From assembly GCA_900696575.1 (NCBI GenBank), contig CAADHD010000016.1, positions 62,001-126,000 on the forward strand: DNA of 64,000 nt, read 5' to 3'. The notes beneath the pieces were generated by a model, which was given only the letters and a program-made list of their open reading frames with translations, did not search any database and had not been told where the DNA came from. This stretch comes from an uncultured Bacteroidota bacterium. Lineage in GTDB: Bacteria > Bacteroidota > Bacteroidia > AKYH767-A > OLB10. Shown here in pieces: positions 49,288 through 58,161 of this stretch; position 1 is the stretch's first letter, and every line of letters begins with the position of its first letter. A program made the translations under genes and the position numbers.

Positions 49288-49295
49288 CAAAGTTA
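49288..49295 (-). promoter_or_regulatory. -7 element for parE-parC
   Basis: On the minus strand this reads TAACTTTG, a perfect TAnnTTTG match, 69 nt upstream of the parE ATG. A TTG at -33 was not found at the usual distance. It lies downstream of the longer alternative start, which supports the shorter one. Confidence 0.5.
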
Positions 49296-49441
49296 GGAAC
49301 CCTGCAATTTTTTTAAGCGGATGCAAATAAAAATATCAACACCCTTATTAACCTGAATTGAGAAAGGAGAATTTTTGAACAATGGACATGGTTGGGGCTG
49401 AATGGATTTTCGTTAATTCGCCATCAGTAAAACCACCCATT

Positions 49442-50410
49442 ATGATTAAAATACTGGCCAATGACGGCATTGATGCTGCCGGAAAAAAAATTTTTGAAGC
49501 TGCAGGTTTCTCCGTTTCCACTGATAAGGTGGTGCAGGAAAATCTGGGCGAAGCCTTAAAAAACTTTGATGCCGTGCTGGTGCGCAGCGCCACGCAGGTA
49601 CGTAAGGAACATATTGATACAGCTCCCAATCTGAAACTCATCGGCCGTGCCGGTGTTGGTATGGATAACATTGATGTGAAATATGCACGCGATAAAGGAC
49701 TGGCCGTAGTCAATACTCCGGCTGCCAGTTCACAAAGTGTAGCTGAACTTGTTTTTGCGATGTTGTTTGCCGGAGTAAGAATGCTCAATGATGCTTCGCG
49801 TAACATGCCTGCCTGCGAAACAAAAGAGCGGTTCAATGAACTCAAAAAAGCCTACTCGGCAGGAACCGAACTTTCCGGAAAAACCCTTGGAATTATAGGG
49901 GCAGGGCAGATAGCCAAATGCGCAGCAAGCATGGCTGTGGGAATGGGAATGAATGTGTTGTTTCACAGACTTAACAATGAAGATGTAATAGTGCCATTAA
50001 ATTTTCACCCGGCATTAGGCCAGAAAAAAACAGAGATTGTTTTCAAGTGTGTCAGCTTTACCAGAGTATTGATTGAAAGCGATTTTATTACGCTGCATGT
50101 TCCGTTTCCGAAGGGAACTCCTCCTGTCATAGCCAAAAAAGAATTTGACCTGATGAAAAAAGGAGTAGCCGTAATTAACACAGCCCGTGGCGGAGTAATT
50201 TCAGAAGCAGATTTAATGGAAGCGCTTAACAGCGGCAAGCTTTCATTTGCAGGCATGGATGTTTTTGAAGGTGAACCATTAATCAAAGAAGCATTAAGGC
50301 AGCATCCGAAAGTGATCTGTACCCCACACATAGGCGGTTCCACCCGCGAAGCGCAGGAGCGTATCGGTATTGAACTGGCCGAGAAAGTGGTGGAGTTTTT
50401 TAATAAATAA
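49442..50410 (+). CDS. D-2-hydroxyacid dehydrogenase, phosphoglycerate dehydrogenase-like
   Basis: This 322-aa NAD-dependent dehydrogenase belongs to the D-isomer-specific 2-hydroxyacid family and is closest to the SerA type that oxidises 3-phosphoglycerate to start serine synthesis. The cofactor fold has TLGIIGAGQIAK near residue 147. The catalytic Arg is in NTARGGVISE, the Glu lies in the following segment, and the His is in CTPHIGGSTREAQERIG near 283. There is no C-terminal ACT domain, so serine feedback through ACT is not expected. An upstream in-frame ATG exists at 49382, but homologues begin at MIKILANDGID. The substrate assignment is likely but not proven. Confidence 0.85.
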   Translation: MIKILANDGIDAAGKKIFEAAGFSVSTDKVVQENLGEALKNFDAVLVRSATQVRKEHIDTAPNLKLIGRAGVGMDNIDVKYARDKGLAVVNTPAASSQSVAELVFAMLFAGVRMLNDASRNMPACETKERFNELKKAYSAGTELSGKTLGIIGAGQIAKCAASMAVGMGMNVLFHRLNNEDVIVPLNFHPALGQKKTEIVFKCVSFTRVLIESDFITLHVPFPKGTPPVIAKKEFDLMKKGVAVINTARGGVISEADLMEALNSGKLSFAGMDVFEGEPLIKEALRQHPKVICTPHIGGSTREAQERIGIELAEKVVEFFNK

Positions 50411-50490
50411 CCATGGCAGTTTTTGAATGACATATTTCAAAGCCTCCTCAGAAACGAGCACGGAAAAGAAAGGACATTATGAAACACCAA

Positions 50491-50498
50491 TACTTTTG
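50491..50498 (+). promoter_or_regulatory. -7 element for acs
   Basis: TACTTTTG is a perfect TAnnTTTG match, 25 nt upstream of the acs ATG. No clear TTG is present at -33, so activator dependence is possible. Confidence 0.45.
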
Positions 50499-50523
50499 TT
50501 TACCTGGCAAATAATTATTCTGC

Positions 50524-52440
50524 ATGAGTTATCCTTTTCAAATTCTGAATTTAGAACAGTACCGGCAGGCATACAGGCAAAGCCTCGGGAATCCTGAAGC
50601 CTTCTGGAGCGAAATAGCTTCTCATTTTCTTTGGAAAAGAAAATGGGAAAAAACTCTTGAATGGAATTTTTCAGAACCAAGAGTGAAATGGTTTATCAAC
50701 GGAAAACTCAACATTACCGAAAACTGTATTGACCGGCATCTGGAAAAATCTTCAGAATCAATAGCCATACTATGGGAACCTAATAATCCTCAGGAAGAAG
50801 GACGGTCGTTAACATACAGGCAGTTATTTGAAGAAGTAAACCGTTTCAGCGCAGTTTTGAGAAACAACGGTATTAAAAAAGGAGACCGGGTGTGCATTTA
50901 CATGGGCATGGTACCCGAATTGGCTATTGCCCTGCTGTCATGTGCCCGCATTGGGGCTATTCACTCCGTTATTTTCGGTGGCTTTTCGGCCAGTTCCATT
51001 TCCGATCGTTTGCACGATGCACAGGCCGAATTTGTTATTACCTGTGATGGCGCATTCCGCGGTGCAAAAGAAATTCCGCTGAAGCCTGTAGTGGATGAGG
51101 CATTGAAGCATTGCCCTTTTGTTAAAAGAACCATCGTTTATCAAAGAACCTATCAGCAGGTTGACATGCTAACGGGCCGCGATGTATGGTGGCATGATGA
51201 ATTGAAAAAAGTGGCGGCTGATGTAATTACTCCTGCCGAAGAAATGGATGCCGAAGACATGCTGTTTATTCTTTACACCAGCGGCTCTACCGGAAAACCA
51301 AAAGGTGTAGTGCACACCTCCGGAGGTTACATGGTGTGGGCGGCTTATACATTCGTCAATGTTTTTCAGTACAAACCCGGCATGATTCATTTCTGCACTG
51401 CCGACATAGGCTGGATTACCGGACATTCTTACATCATTTACGGGCCGCTTTGTGCCGGTGCAACTTCGCTTATGTTTGAAGGTATTCCCACCTGGCCTGA
51501 TTCAGGAAGATTTTGGGACATTGTAGATAAATACAAAGTTGATATTCTTTACACAGCGCCAACAGCCATCCGCAGCCTGATGACATTCGGAACGGATTTT
51601 ATCAAGAATAAGAAACTCGATTCGCTCAAAGTGCTTGGAACTGTTGGCGAACCTATCAACGAAGAAGCATGGCATTGGTATCATCATAATATTGGAAAAG
51701 ACCGCTGCCCTGTTGTGGATACCTGGTGGCAGACAGAAACCGGAGGCATCATGATTTCTAATCTGGCCGGAGTTACTCCTCATAAACCATCCTATGCTAC
51801 ATTGCCTTTACCGGGTGTGCAACCCTGCTTAGTTGATGAAAACGGAAAAGAAATACCTCTGTCTGATACGGAAACCATCTCCGGAAACCTTTGTATCAGA
51901 TTTCCCTGGCCCGGTATTTTGCGTACAACTTACGGGGATCATGAGCGTTGCCGCCTGAATTATTTTTCTGCTTATAAAAACCTTTACTTCACCGGTGATG
52001 GTTGTTTCCGCGAACCTGACGGTAATTACCGCATTACCGGTCGTGTGGATGATGTATTGAATGTTAGCGGCCACCGCATTGGCACAGCCGAAGTGGAAAA
52101 TGCCATCAACATGCACGACCATATTGTGGAGAGTGCTGTGGTTGGTTATCCGCACGATATAAAAGGACAAGGCATTTATGCTTATGTGGTTTATGTTGGT
52201 CCTCATAAAGATGATAACCTTGCCCGAAAGGAAGTGAGTGATAAAGTGGTGGAAGTTATCGGCCCTATTGCCAGGCCTGATAAAATTCAGTTTGTAACCG
52301 GATTGCCCAAAACACGCAGCGGAAAAATTATGCGCAGGATTCTGAGGAAAATTGCCGAAGGCGATACATCCAATTTAGGTGATATAACCACCTTGCTTGA
52401 CCCGACTGTAGTGGAGGAAATCAAGACCGGAAGGCTGTAA
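50524..52440 (+). CDS. acs: Acetyl-CoA synthetase (AMP-forming)
   Basis: This 638-aa enzyme activates acetate to acetyl-CoA through acetyl-AMP. The adenylate-forming signature is FILYTSGSTGKPKGVVHT near residue 247. DTWWQTETGGIM near 399 and TGDGCFREPDG with TGRVDDVLNVSGHRIGTAE near 490-525 follow. The C-terminal KTRSGKIMRRILRKIA contains the Lys that protein acetylation controls in other bacteria. Length matches the family (about 640-650). It is preceded by a candidate promoter and faces the molybdoenzyme operon convergently across 256 nt. Confidence 0.97.
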   Translation: MSYPFQILNLEQYRQAYRQSLGNPEAFWSEIASHFLWKRKWEKTLEWNFSEPRVKWFINGKLNITENCIDRHLEKSSESIAILWEPNNPQEEGRSLTYRQLFEEVNRFSAVLRNNGIKKGDRVCIYMGMVPELAIALLSCARIGAIHSVIFGGFSASSISDRLHDAQAEFVITCDGAFRGAKEIPLKPVVDEALKHCPFVKRTIVYQRTYQQVDMLTGRDVWWHDELKKVAADVITPAEEMDAEDMLFILYTSGSTGKPKGVVHTSGGYMVWAAYTFVNVFQYKPGMIHFCTADIGWITGHSYIIYGPLCAGATSLMFEGIPTWPDSGRFWDIVDKYKVDILYTAPTAIRSLMTFGTDFIKNKKLDSLKVLGTVGEPINEEAWHWYHHNIGKDRCPVVDTWWQTETGGIMISNLAGVTPHKPSYATLPLPGVQPCLVDENGKEIPLSDTETISGNLCIRFPWPGILRTTYGDHERCRLNYFSAYKNLYFTGDGCFREPDGNYRITGRVDDVLNVSGHRIGTAEVENAINMHDHIVESAVVGYPHDIKGQGIYAYVVYVGPHKDDNLARKEVSDKVVEVIGPIARPDKIQFVTGLPKTRSGKIMRRILRKIAEGDTSNLGDITTLLDPTVVEEIKTGRL

Positions 52441-52696
52441 TGGTTACCTGCCGTTCTTATTTACCTGCCCATCCTCATTGGAATCAAATGCTTTATCCCG
52501 ATGCTTCTGTTGTGTAAGGGACAGCGGCTGTAGTTCCCGGAGGATTATCAGGGTTATAACCTGGCACCTTAAAATACCATCATAAAAATATAATTGCCTG
52601 CCTTTTCAGGTGCTTATCACGGCCTAGATTAAATTTATGTTTTAGTGATTTTTTGAAACGATAAAACTTCTAGTGCAGGTTTGATGTTGTAAACGG

Positions 52697-53617
52697 TCAT
52701 GTAACGGATTCATGTCTGGCTCCTTCCATCACCCTGAAAATATGAAATACTTCAGGAATGATTGCGTCCATAGATTCTTCGGCTCCTCTTGTAGAACCGG
52801 GCAGGGCTAATACAAGAGTTTTATTTATCAGACCGGCCATGCTGCGCGACAACATGGAGTAAGGGGTGCGTTGTTGTCCGTAATTTCTCAACGCTTCTTC
52901 AATACCCGGAATCCGTTTTTCTAAAACCTGCTCCAGTGCTTCGGGGGTTACATCTCTTGGCGAAAGCCCTGTGCCTCCCGTAAAAATCACCAGGTTCAGA
53001 TTAAGCGATGCGTAGTATTGAGCTTTTTCACGAATCAACATTGTTTCATCAGGTATAATGATGTAATCGGCAATTTCAATCTGGTGGCGCGATAGTTTTT
53101 CAATTATTTTTTTTCCGGCACGGTCTTCTTTTTTACCTTTTGCAACCGAATCGGAACAAACAATAACGGCAGCCTTTATGCCGGTAATTTCTTTTTTTAC
53201 GAAATCGCTTTTGCCGCCACTTTTTTCTAATAGCCGGATGCCGGTTATTTCAATATGCTTGTCAAGGGGTTTCAGCATGTCATACATGGTAAGTGCCGCT
53301 ACCGAAACGCCATGCATGGCTTCCACTTCAGCACCTGTTTTGTAAACGGTTTGCACTTCGACCGCAATTACAATTTCGTTGTTGAGAATTTCTGAATGTA
53401 CATGGCAGTATTCTACCGGCAGGGGATGGCAGTCGGGAATCATATCGCTGGTACGTTTAACGGCAAACAGCGCTGCTGCTTTAGCCATTTCATGGATATT
53501 ACCCTTTGGTACACGGTTTTCGCGGATGGCCGTTAAGGTCTTTTCGCTGCTTACTTTTACAATGGCCTGCGCTTTTGCTTTTCGCAGGGTGGTGTTTTTA
53601 TGGGTAATGTTTACCAT
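52697..53617 (-). CDS. Fused molybdenum cofactor proteins MoaC-MoaB
   Basis: This 306-aa bifunctional protein has two domains. Residues about 1-148 are MoaC, which with MoaA makes cyclic pyranopterin monophosphate from GTP: MIPDCHPLPVEYCHVH, TGAEVEAMHGVSVAALTMYDMLK, and the Lys-rich end KSGGKSDF. Residues about 152-306 are MoaB/Mog, which adenylates molybdopterin: FTGGTGLSPRDVTPEALE and the C-terminal LALPGSTRGAEESM. Joined MoaC-MoaB proteins are known from other Bacteroidota. It is the last gene of the molybdoenzyme operon, 4 nt after moaE. No terminator was recognised downstream. Confidence 0.93.
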   Translation of the reverse strand: MVNITHKNTTLRKAKAQAIVKVSSEKTLTAIRENRVPKGNIHEMAKAAALFAVKRTSDMIPDCHPLPVEYCHVHSEILNNEIVIAVEVQTVYKTGAEVEAMHGVSVAALTMYDMLKPLDKHIEITGIRLLEKSGGKSDFVKKEITGIKAAVIVCSDSVAKGKKEDRAGKKIIEKLSRHQIEIADYIIIPDETMLIREKAQYYASLNLNLVIFTGGTGLSPRDVTPEALEQVLEKRIPGIEEALRNYGQQRTPYSMLSRSMAGLINKTLVLALPGSTRGAEESMDAIIPEVFHIFRVMEGARHESVT

Positions 53618-53621
53618 ATGC

Positions 53622-54068
53622 TCAATGGGTATTATTTGTTTTCCAGATGTGTTTTTGATTCGTCAGAATTTCGCGCCCCCATACCGGTAATTCTTTTTTG
53701 ATACGCTCAACGGTTTCGCTGCAAGCTTCCATAGCAGCCTTACGGTGAACAGACGAGGTAAAAACAAAAAGGCAAATTTCACCGGCTTTAACCGTACCGA
53801 GGCTGTGGTAAATGTGCATACAGGTAAGAGGATATTTTTCAAAAACAGCTTCCCGTATTTCAGTACATTTTTCAAGCGCCATTTCCTCATAGGCAGAGTA
53901 ATCAATGGCTTCCACTTTTCCATCAGTCTTTTCGTCTGCGCGTACCTGCCCTAAGAAGATACTGTGGCCGCCTATATCATGCTTTTCGCTATGTTTCCTG
54001 ATGGCCTCGGCAATCTGTTCGGGCGAAATGGCACCTGTTACAAAGATATTTTTACGCTTGTGATTCAT
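53622..54068 (-). CDS. moaE: Molybdopterin synthase catalytic subunit MoaE
   Basis: MoaE (148 aa) inserts sulfur from the MoaD C-terminus into precursor Z to make molybdopterin. GHSIFLGQVRADE is near residue 35, YSAYEEMALEK near 63, and the catalytic lysines are in IKKELPVWGREI near 128. The frame is open upstream to 54116, but the family N-terminus fits MNHKRKNIFVTG at 54068. That start overlaps the 3' end of the moeB-like gene by 17 nt. Confidence 0.95.
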   Translation of the reverse strand: MNHKRKNIFVTGAISPEQIAEAIRKHSEKHDIGGHSIFLGQVRADEKTDGKVEAIDYSAYEEMALEKCTEIREAVFEKYPLTCMHIYHSLGTVKAGEICLFVFTSSVHRKAAMEACSETVERIKKELPVWGREILTNQKHIWKTNNTH

Positions 54069-55164
54069 GATAATACCGGTTAAATGGTGCTTCGGCATGA
54101 AGAACGCCTCCTTCAATGTTGCAGATATTTTTTGTCGGATAAATTTTTTTCAGAATTTTAGCTGCTTCTAAACTTCTAATGCCCGAGCGGCAGAATAAAA
54201 AGAGATGGTCAGCATGGGCTAATTCGGAGCTTCTGCTTTTTAATTCAGGTAGTGGAATCTGAAGGCAGGTGAAGTTATCCGGCAGTGAATTTTCGTCTGC
54301 GTTTCTTACATCAACAAATAAATTTTTTTCCGGATTGTTTTCAACTCTTTTCAATGCTTCTTTCCATGAAAAATGCGGCACAGGGCTGCAACTGACGGCA
54401 TAGTCTCTGGTGAGCAACTCCTTTCTGTTTCGCGGTATGTTTTTTTTAGAACCGGGCACAGGTAAAATTTCTGCGTTAAACCACCGGTAATTCAACAGGT
54501 TGAAAAGCAGAATTTTTCCTTGAAGTGTTTGGCCGTATCCGGTAATCCACTTGATGGCTTCGGCTGCCATCATGGTTCCGATAATGCCGGGCAATACTCC
54601 TAACACCCCCGATTGGTTGCAGTCGGGAATGGTGTCAGTTTCGGGTAGCTCCGGATTTAAGTCTCGGTAGCATACGGAATTATCGTCTTGCGGATTAAAT
54701 AAAGCCACTTGCCCTTCGTTGCGGTAGATAGCCCCGAAGATCCATGGCTTTTTCATTAACATACAGGCATCGTTTATCAGGTAGCGTGCGGCAAAGTTGT
54801 CGGTGCAGTCAATTATCAAATCGTATTTTTCAATAAGCGGAATAATGTTCTGATTGTTCAGCCATTCAGGAAAAACATCCACATGCATGTTTCTGTATTG
54901 ACCGGTAAGTTGCAGGGCTGCCGTTGCCGCTTTATTTTTATCAACATCATTTTCGCCAAATAAAACCTGGCGGTTGAGGTTTGAAATCATTACGGTGTCG
55001 CCATCGGCTATTCCTAAAGTTCCTACACCGGCAGCAGCAAGGTATTGCAGTACCGGGCAACCCAACCCACCGGCACCTACTACCAGAACTCCGGCATGGA
55101 GAAGTTTTTCCTGAGCAGTTATACCGAAACCTTCCAGCAGTATCTGTTTTTCGAACCTATTCAT
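54052..55164 (-). CDS. moeB: MoeB/ThiF-type adenylyltransferase with a C-terminal rhodanese domain
   Basis: This 370-aa protein activates the MoaD C-terminus by adenylation and probably supplies its sulfur. The E1-like domain (about 1-245) has VLVVGAGGLGCPVLQYLAAAG, DGDTVMISNLNRQVLF and DCTDNFAARYLINDAC. The rhodanese domain (about 270-370) has LFVDVRNADE and the active-site loop FCRSGIRS. The zinc cysteines of E. coli MoeB are degenerate. CYxxL loses its second Cys (CYRDLNP), and the later CxxC is replaced around PVPGSKKNIP, while the Cys in DCNQSGVLG is kept. The start at 55164 (MNRFEKQILL) lies 4 nt after moaD. Confidence 0.9.
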   Translation of the reverse strand: MNRFEKQILLEGFGITAQEKLLHAGVLVVGAGGLGCPVLQYLAAAGVGTLGIADGDTVMISNLNRQVLFGENDVDKNKAATAALQLTGQYRNMHVDVFPEWLNNQNIIPLIEKYDLIIDCTDNFAARYLINDACMLMKKPWIFGAIYRNEGQVALFNPQDDNSVCYRDLNPELPETDTIPDCNQSGVLGVLPGIIGTMMAAEAIKWITGYGQTLQGKILLFNLLNYRWFNAEILPVPGSKKNIPRNRKELLTRDYAVSCSPVPHFSWKEALKRVENNPEKNLFVDVRNADENSLPDNFTCLQIPLPELKSRSSELAHADHLFLFCRSGIRSLEAAKILKKIYPTKNICNIEGGVLHAEAPFNRYYHESQA

Positions 55165-55168
55165 TTTT

Positions 55169-55414
55169 TTAACCACCCGAAAAGGGAGGCAGCAAGGCAA
55201 TTTCATCCCCCGGTTTTAAGAATTGGTTTTCAGTATTGATTTTGCAGTTGATGGAAATTGCAAATTTCATTTTTTCTAGTTCAGGAAATTGTTGAATCAA
55301 GTTTTTCATCAGCACAGCGGTGGTGTCAACAAATGGGAATTCCAGATTTTCACAACCGGTTTTTTCAATGAGCATACCGAAAAATCGGATCACTATTTTA
55401 TTGTTTACTTGCAT
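55169..55414 (-). CDS. moaD: Molybdopterin synthase sulfur carrier subunit MoaD
   Basis: MoaD (81 aa) is a ubiquitin-fold protein whose C-terminal Gly-Gly (ALLPPFSGG) is adenylated by MoeB and then turned into a thiocarboxylate. The start at 55414 (MQVNNKIVIRFFGML) overlaps the mobA 3' end by 17 nt; a longer start at 55432 is less likely. The exact PPFSGG ending and position between moeB and mobA make the call firm. Confidence 0.93.
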   Translation of the reverse strand: MQVNNKIVIRFFGMLIEKTGCENLEFPFVDTTAVLMKNLIQQFPELEKMKFAISINCKINTENQFLKPGDEIALLPPFSGG

Positions 55415-55985
55415 AATGTTTTTCCAGATCAAGAGGAGTATTTAAATTATCAAACATTCGGTTATTGTAAACGGTAAAGGAGTCCATATTGCAAATTTTG
55501 TAATTGCAGGTAAGAATGAAATCGGTTAATTTCAGCTTATTGTCTTCAATTTGTTTTTTGACTGAAGTCAGCAATGTTTTTTTGTACACGGCCAAAAGGG
55601 GATACAATCGTTGATGAGCCTGAGCAACCGTTACCTGCTCGCTGCCGCAGTTTTTTGCTAAAAATTTCACGGCATCAACATTTAAAAATGGCATATCGCT
55701 ACTGAGCAGCAGAACCGCCCGGGCAGCGGTATGGTGTAAAGCGGTAAACAATCCGCCCATTGGTCCTTTATCGTTTATGAGGTCTTTATAAACGTTTAGT
55801 CCAAGCCGGGCATACTCCTCCCTGTTAGCTATAAGGGTGGCTGATAATCCGTTACAAGCAAGTGTATCAAGAATATGGGTTACCATTGGTTTTCCTTCAA
55901 AGAGCATCAATCCTTTATCACATTTCATGCGCGAACTTTTGCCACCGGCAAGCACAAAAATTTCTATGTCGGGCCATGCCATCAT
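55398..55985 (-). CDS. mobA: Molybdenum cofactor guanylyltransferase MobA
   Basis: MobA (195 aa) attaches GMP to molybdopterin to make the MGD form used by the DMSO reductase family. It is a nucleotidyltransferase fold with VLAGGKSSRMKCDKGLMLFEGKPM at the start (as written, GGxSxRM...DK), NDKGPMGGLFTAL near residue 75 and SSDMPFLN near 97 with the metal-binding Asp. Its presence in the operon fits a bis-MGD enzyme as the client. It follows moeA by 1 nt. Confidence 0.93.
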   Translation of the reverse strand: MMAWPDIEIFVLAGGKSSRMKCDKGLMLFEGKPMVTHILDTLACNGLSATLIANREEYARLGLNVYKDLINDKGPMGGLFTALHHTAARAVLLLSSDMPFLNVDAVKFLAKNCGSEQVTVAQAHQRLYPLLAVYKKTLLTSVKKQIEDNKLKLTDFILTCNYKICNMDSFTVYNNRMFDNLNTPLDLEKHYASKQ

Positions 55986-55986
55986 G

Positions 55987-57174
55987 TTACCAGAAGTATG
56001 TTTTTACAAGCGTTCCTTCGCTAAACGTTTCTGCATTTTCGGGTAATTCGGCCATGCCGCAACAGTCTGAAAACGGAAGGAGATTAAAAGACTCCTGCCC
56101 GCCTGTAATCCATACTTTGTTACCGGCCGGTTTAACCTTTGCAAAAAGCGTTAAGCCGGAAATTTTAGAAAAAGAGTTTGCCAGCGGCAACATTTTAAAA
56201 TCAGACCATGCATTCTGCAGGCCTTTACGCTGCAAAATACAGGGTTTAACATAGCGGAGCATACATGAAATGGCAGCAGCCGGATTGCCGGGTAAGGCGA
56301 ATACCGGCTTCTTGGTATTATCAGCAGTAAGGTAATAGCCGGCAAAGAGTGGCTTTCCGGGTTTTTGTTTCACTTTGTAAAAGAGTTGCTGCACTCCGTT
56401 GTTCAGCAGGGCTGGTCTTACAAAGTCGTAATCGCCTGCCGAAATGCCTCCTGAAACAATAATCATATCATAAGATTGAAGAGCCTTGCGGATAGCTTCG
56501 GATAACAGTTGCAGCGAATCGGCAATGTGTGAGAAACTCATTTGTTCAACGCCCAACATTTTCAGAAAAGCGCAGATTGCGGGCTGGTTTGAGTTATAAA
56601 TATGGTTTTCATGCAGTGGAGTACCGGGAGGCTGAAGTTCGTTTCCGGTTACAATAACAGCTACCGAAGGGATATTGAATACTTTAACCTTTTCTATACC
56701 CGCTGAGGCTAACAGTGCAATCAACCCCGGAGTAAGCCATGCGCCCTGTTTTGCGATGACATCACCTGCTTTGCATTGTGAGCCGCGCAAACGGATGTTG
56801 TCGCCTTTACGAATTTTGTCCGAATTAATTTTAAGCTGGTTGTTTGCTATTTCGGTTATCTCCTGTTTGGCAACTGTATCAGTACCCGTGGGTATTGGAG
56901 CGCCCGTAAAAATTCTGACCGCCTGCCGGGGTTCAACGGTAAAGCCGGCTGCACTACCGGCCTGTATGGTTCCTTTTATTTCAAAAAGATTTTCACCGTT
57001 GAAGCAGAAGGCATACCCATCCATGGCAGAATTATGGAAGGAAGGCACATCGTAAAGGGCATGAGCATCAGCCGCCAGCACAAAACCTGATGCCGAACAA
57101 AGACTGCGCTCAGCAATTTCTTTTTGATTACAGTTATCGGTAATGAGCTTTTCTGCTTCTGAAACGGTAATCAT
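55987..57174 (-). CDS. moeA: Molybdopterin molybdenumtransferase MoeA
   Basis: MoeA (395 aa) inserts molybdate into adenylated molybdopterin. Visible motifs are FHNSAMDGYAF near residue 46, GAPIPTGTDTVAKQE near 90, VIVTGNEL near 170, SGGISAGDYDFVRPAL near 245 and ALPGNPAAAISCM near 297, where the family has the conserved PGNPxS/A segment. The last 80 residues form domain IV. Length is normal. It starts 4 nt after moaA. Confidence 0.95.
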   Translation of the reverse strand: MITVSEAEKLITDNCNQKEIAERSLCSASGFVLAADAHALYDVPSFHNSAMDGYAFCFNGENLFEIKGTIQAGSAAGFTVEPRQAVRIFTGAPIPTGTDTVAKQEITEIANNQLKINSDKIRKGDNIRLRGSQCKAGDVIAKQGAWLTPGLIALLASAGIEKVKVFNIPSVAVIVTGNELQPPGTPLHENHIYNSNQPAICAFLKMLGVEQMSFSHIADSLQLLSEAIRKALQSYDMIIVSGGISAGDYDFVRPALLNNGVQQLFYKVKQKPGKPLFAGYYLTADNTKKPVFALPGNPAAAISCMLRYVKPCILQRKGLQNAWSDFKMLPLANSFSKISGLTLFAKVKPAGNKVWITGGQESFNLLPFSDCCGMAELPENAETFSEGTLVKTYFW

Positions 57175-57178
57175 TTTT

Positions 57179-58159
57179 TTATCCTCCTATATTGACCATA
57201 CTCCGGTTAAAGATTTTATGCGCTTCCGTATTCCGGTAGCCATGCGTAAACTGACCACCCATAGTTTGGTGTTTCAATAGCAGCGACTGACGGATAACGG
57301 GCTCCAGAGGCATGCCGGTACGCAGTGCTGCTAGCAGGTCGAGTTCCTCTTTTCCAAAGAGGCAGTTTTTTATTTTTCCGTCAGCAGTCAGGCGGATACG
57401 GTTGCACTCACCGCAGAACTGACGGCTCATGGTAGTTATAAAAGCAAAGGTACCTTCATAACCTATTACTTTGTATTTTCGTGCGGTAGAGTGCGGTTCA
57501 TCTTTGAGTTTTACAACGTCATATTCGTTACAAACAATGCGGAATAATTCGGAAGCCGTAATAACTTTTTCACTGTTCCAGCCATTGCCTTTGAAAGGCA
57601 TAAATTCGATAAAGCGAATGTGCAACGGCAGGTTTCCGGTGAGTTCGATGAATCGCAGAATTTCCTGTTGAATAAAACCGTTGATAGCCACAACATTTAT
57701 TTTAACGCGAATACGGTGTTCAAGCAGCAGGAGGATATTCTTCCAGACACGATGAAAATGGTTAACTTGCGTAATGGAGGCGAAAGCATGAGGATTCAGA
57801 GAATCAAGACTAACATTAACCGATGAGAACCGGGCATTAACGAGGGTTTCAATATGGCGGTGCAGCAGGGAGCCGTTGGTAGTCAGCACCCTTTCTACAG
57901 GCAGTTTGGCAAGACGGAAGGCAATATCACCAAAATCATTTCTTACTAAAGGCTCGCCACCGGTAAGCCTGATTTTATTTATGCCGAGGCTTACAAATTC
58001 GGCTGCTATTTTTTCAATTTCATCAGCCGACATCAGTTGCCTTTGCTGTAAGCAAGAGTGTTGGCTCACCGGCATACAATAGCTGCACTTAAAGTTGCAT
58101 TTATCGGTTAACGAAATGCGCAGGTAGTTGTGAAGACGGTGATAACGGTCTCTCAGCAT
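57179..58159 (-). CDS. moaA: GTP 3',8-cyclase MoaA
   Basis: MoaA (326 aa) is the radical SAM enzyme that starts cofactor synthesis from GTP. The radical SAM cluster is CNFKCSYC near residue 21, and KIRLTGGEPLVR near 60 contacts SAM. The second 4Fe-4S cluster is held by CGECNRIRLTADGKIKNC near 245-262. The protein ends in the Gly-Gly tail (NIGG) needed for activity. It starts 2 nt after tatA. Confidence 0.97.
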   Translation of the reverse strand: MLRDRYHRLHNYLRISLTDKCNFKCSYCMPVSQHSCLQQRQLMSADEIEKIAAEFVSLGINKIRLTGGEPLVRNDFGDIAFRLAKLPVERVLTTNGSLLHRHIETLVNARFSSVNVSLDSLNPHAFASITQVNHFHRVWKNILLLLEHRIRVKINVVAINGFIQQEILRFIELTGNLPLHIRFIEFMPFKGNGWNSEKVITASELFRIVCNEYDVVKLKDEPHSTARKYKVIGYEGTFAFITTMSRQFCGECNRIRLTADGKIKNCLFGKEELDLLAALRTGMPLEPVIRQSLLLKHQTMGGQFTHGYRNTEAHKIFNRSMVNIGG

Positions 58160-58161
58160 CT

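Noticed and set aside
49219-49326. Longer parE start
   Set aside because: The additional 36 residues are unlike ParE N-termini, and the likely promoter (-7 box at 49288-49295) lies inside that stretch.
52441-52696. Gene or terminator between acs and moaCB
   Set aside because: No frame with family features was seen. The GGTTATAACC palindrome and the CCTG-CAGG stem are short and lack T-runs on the useful side.
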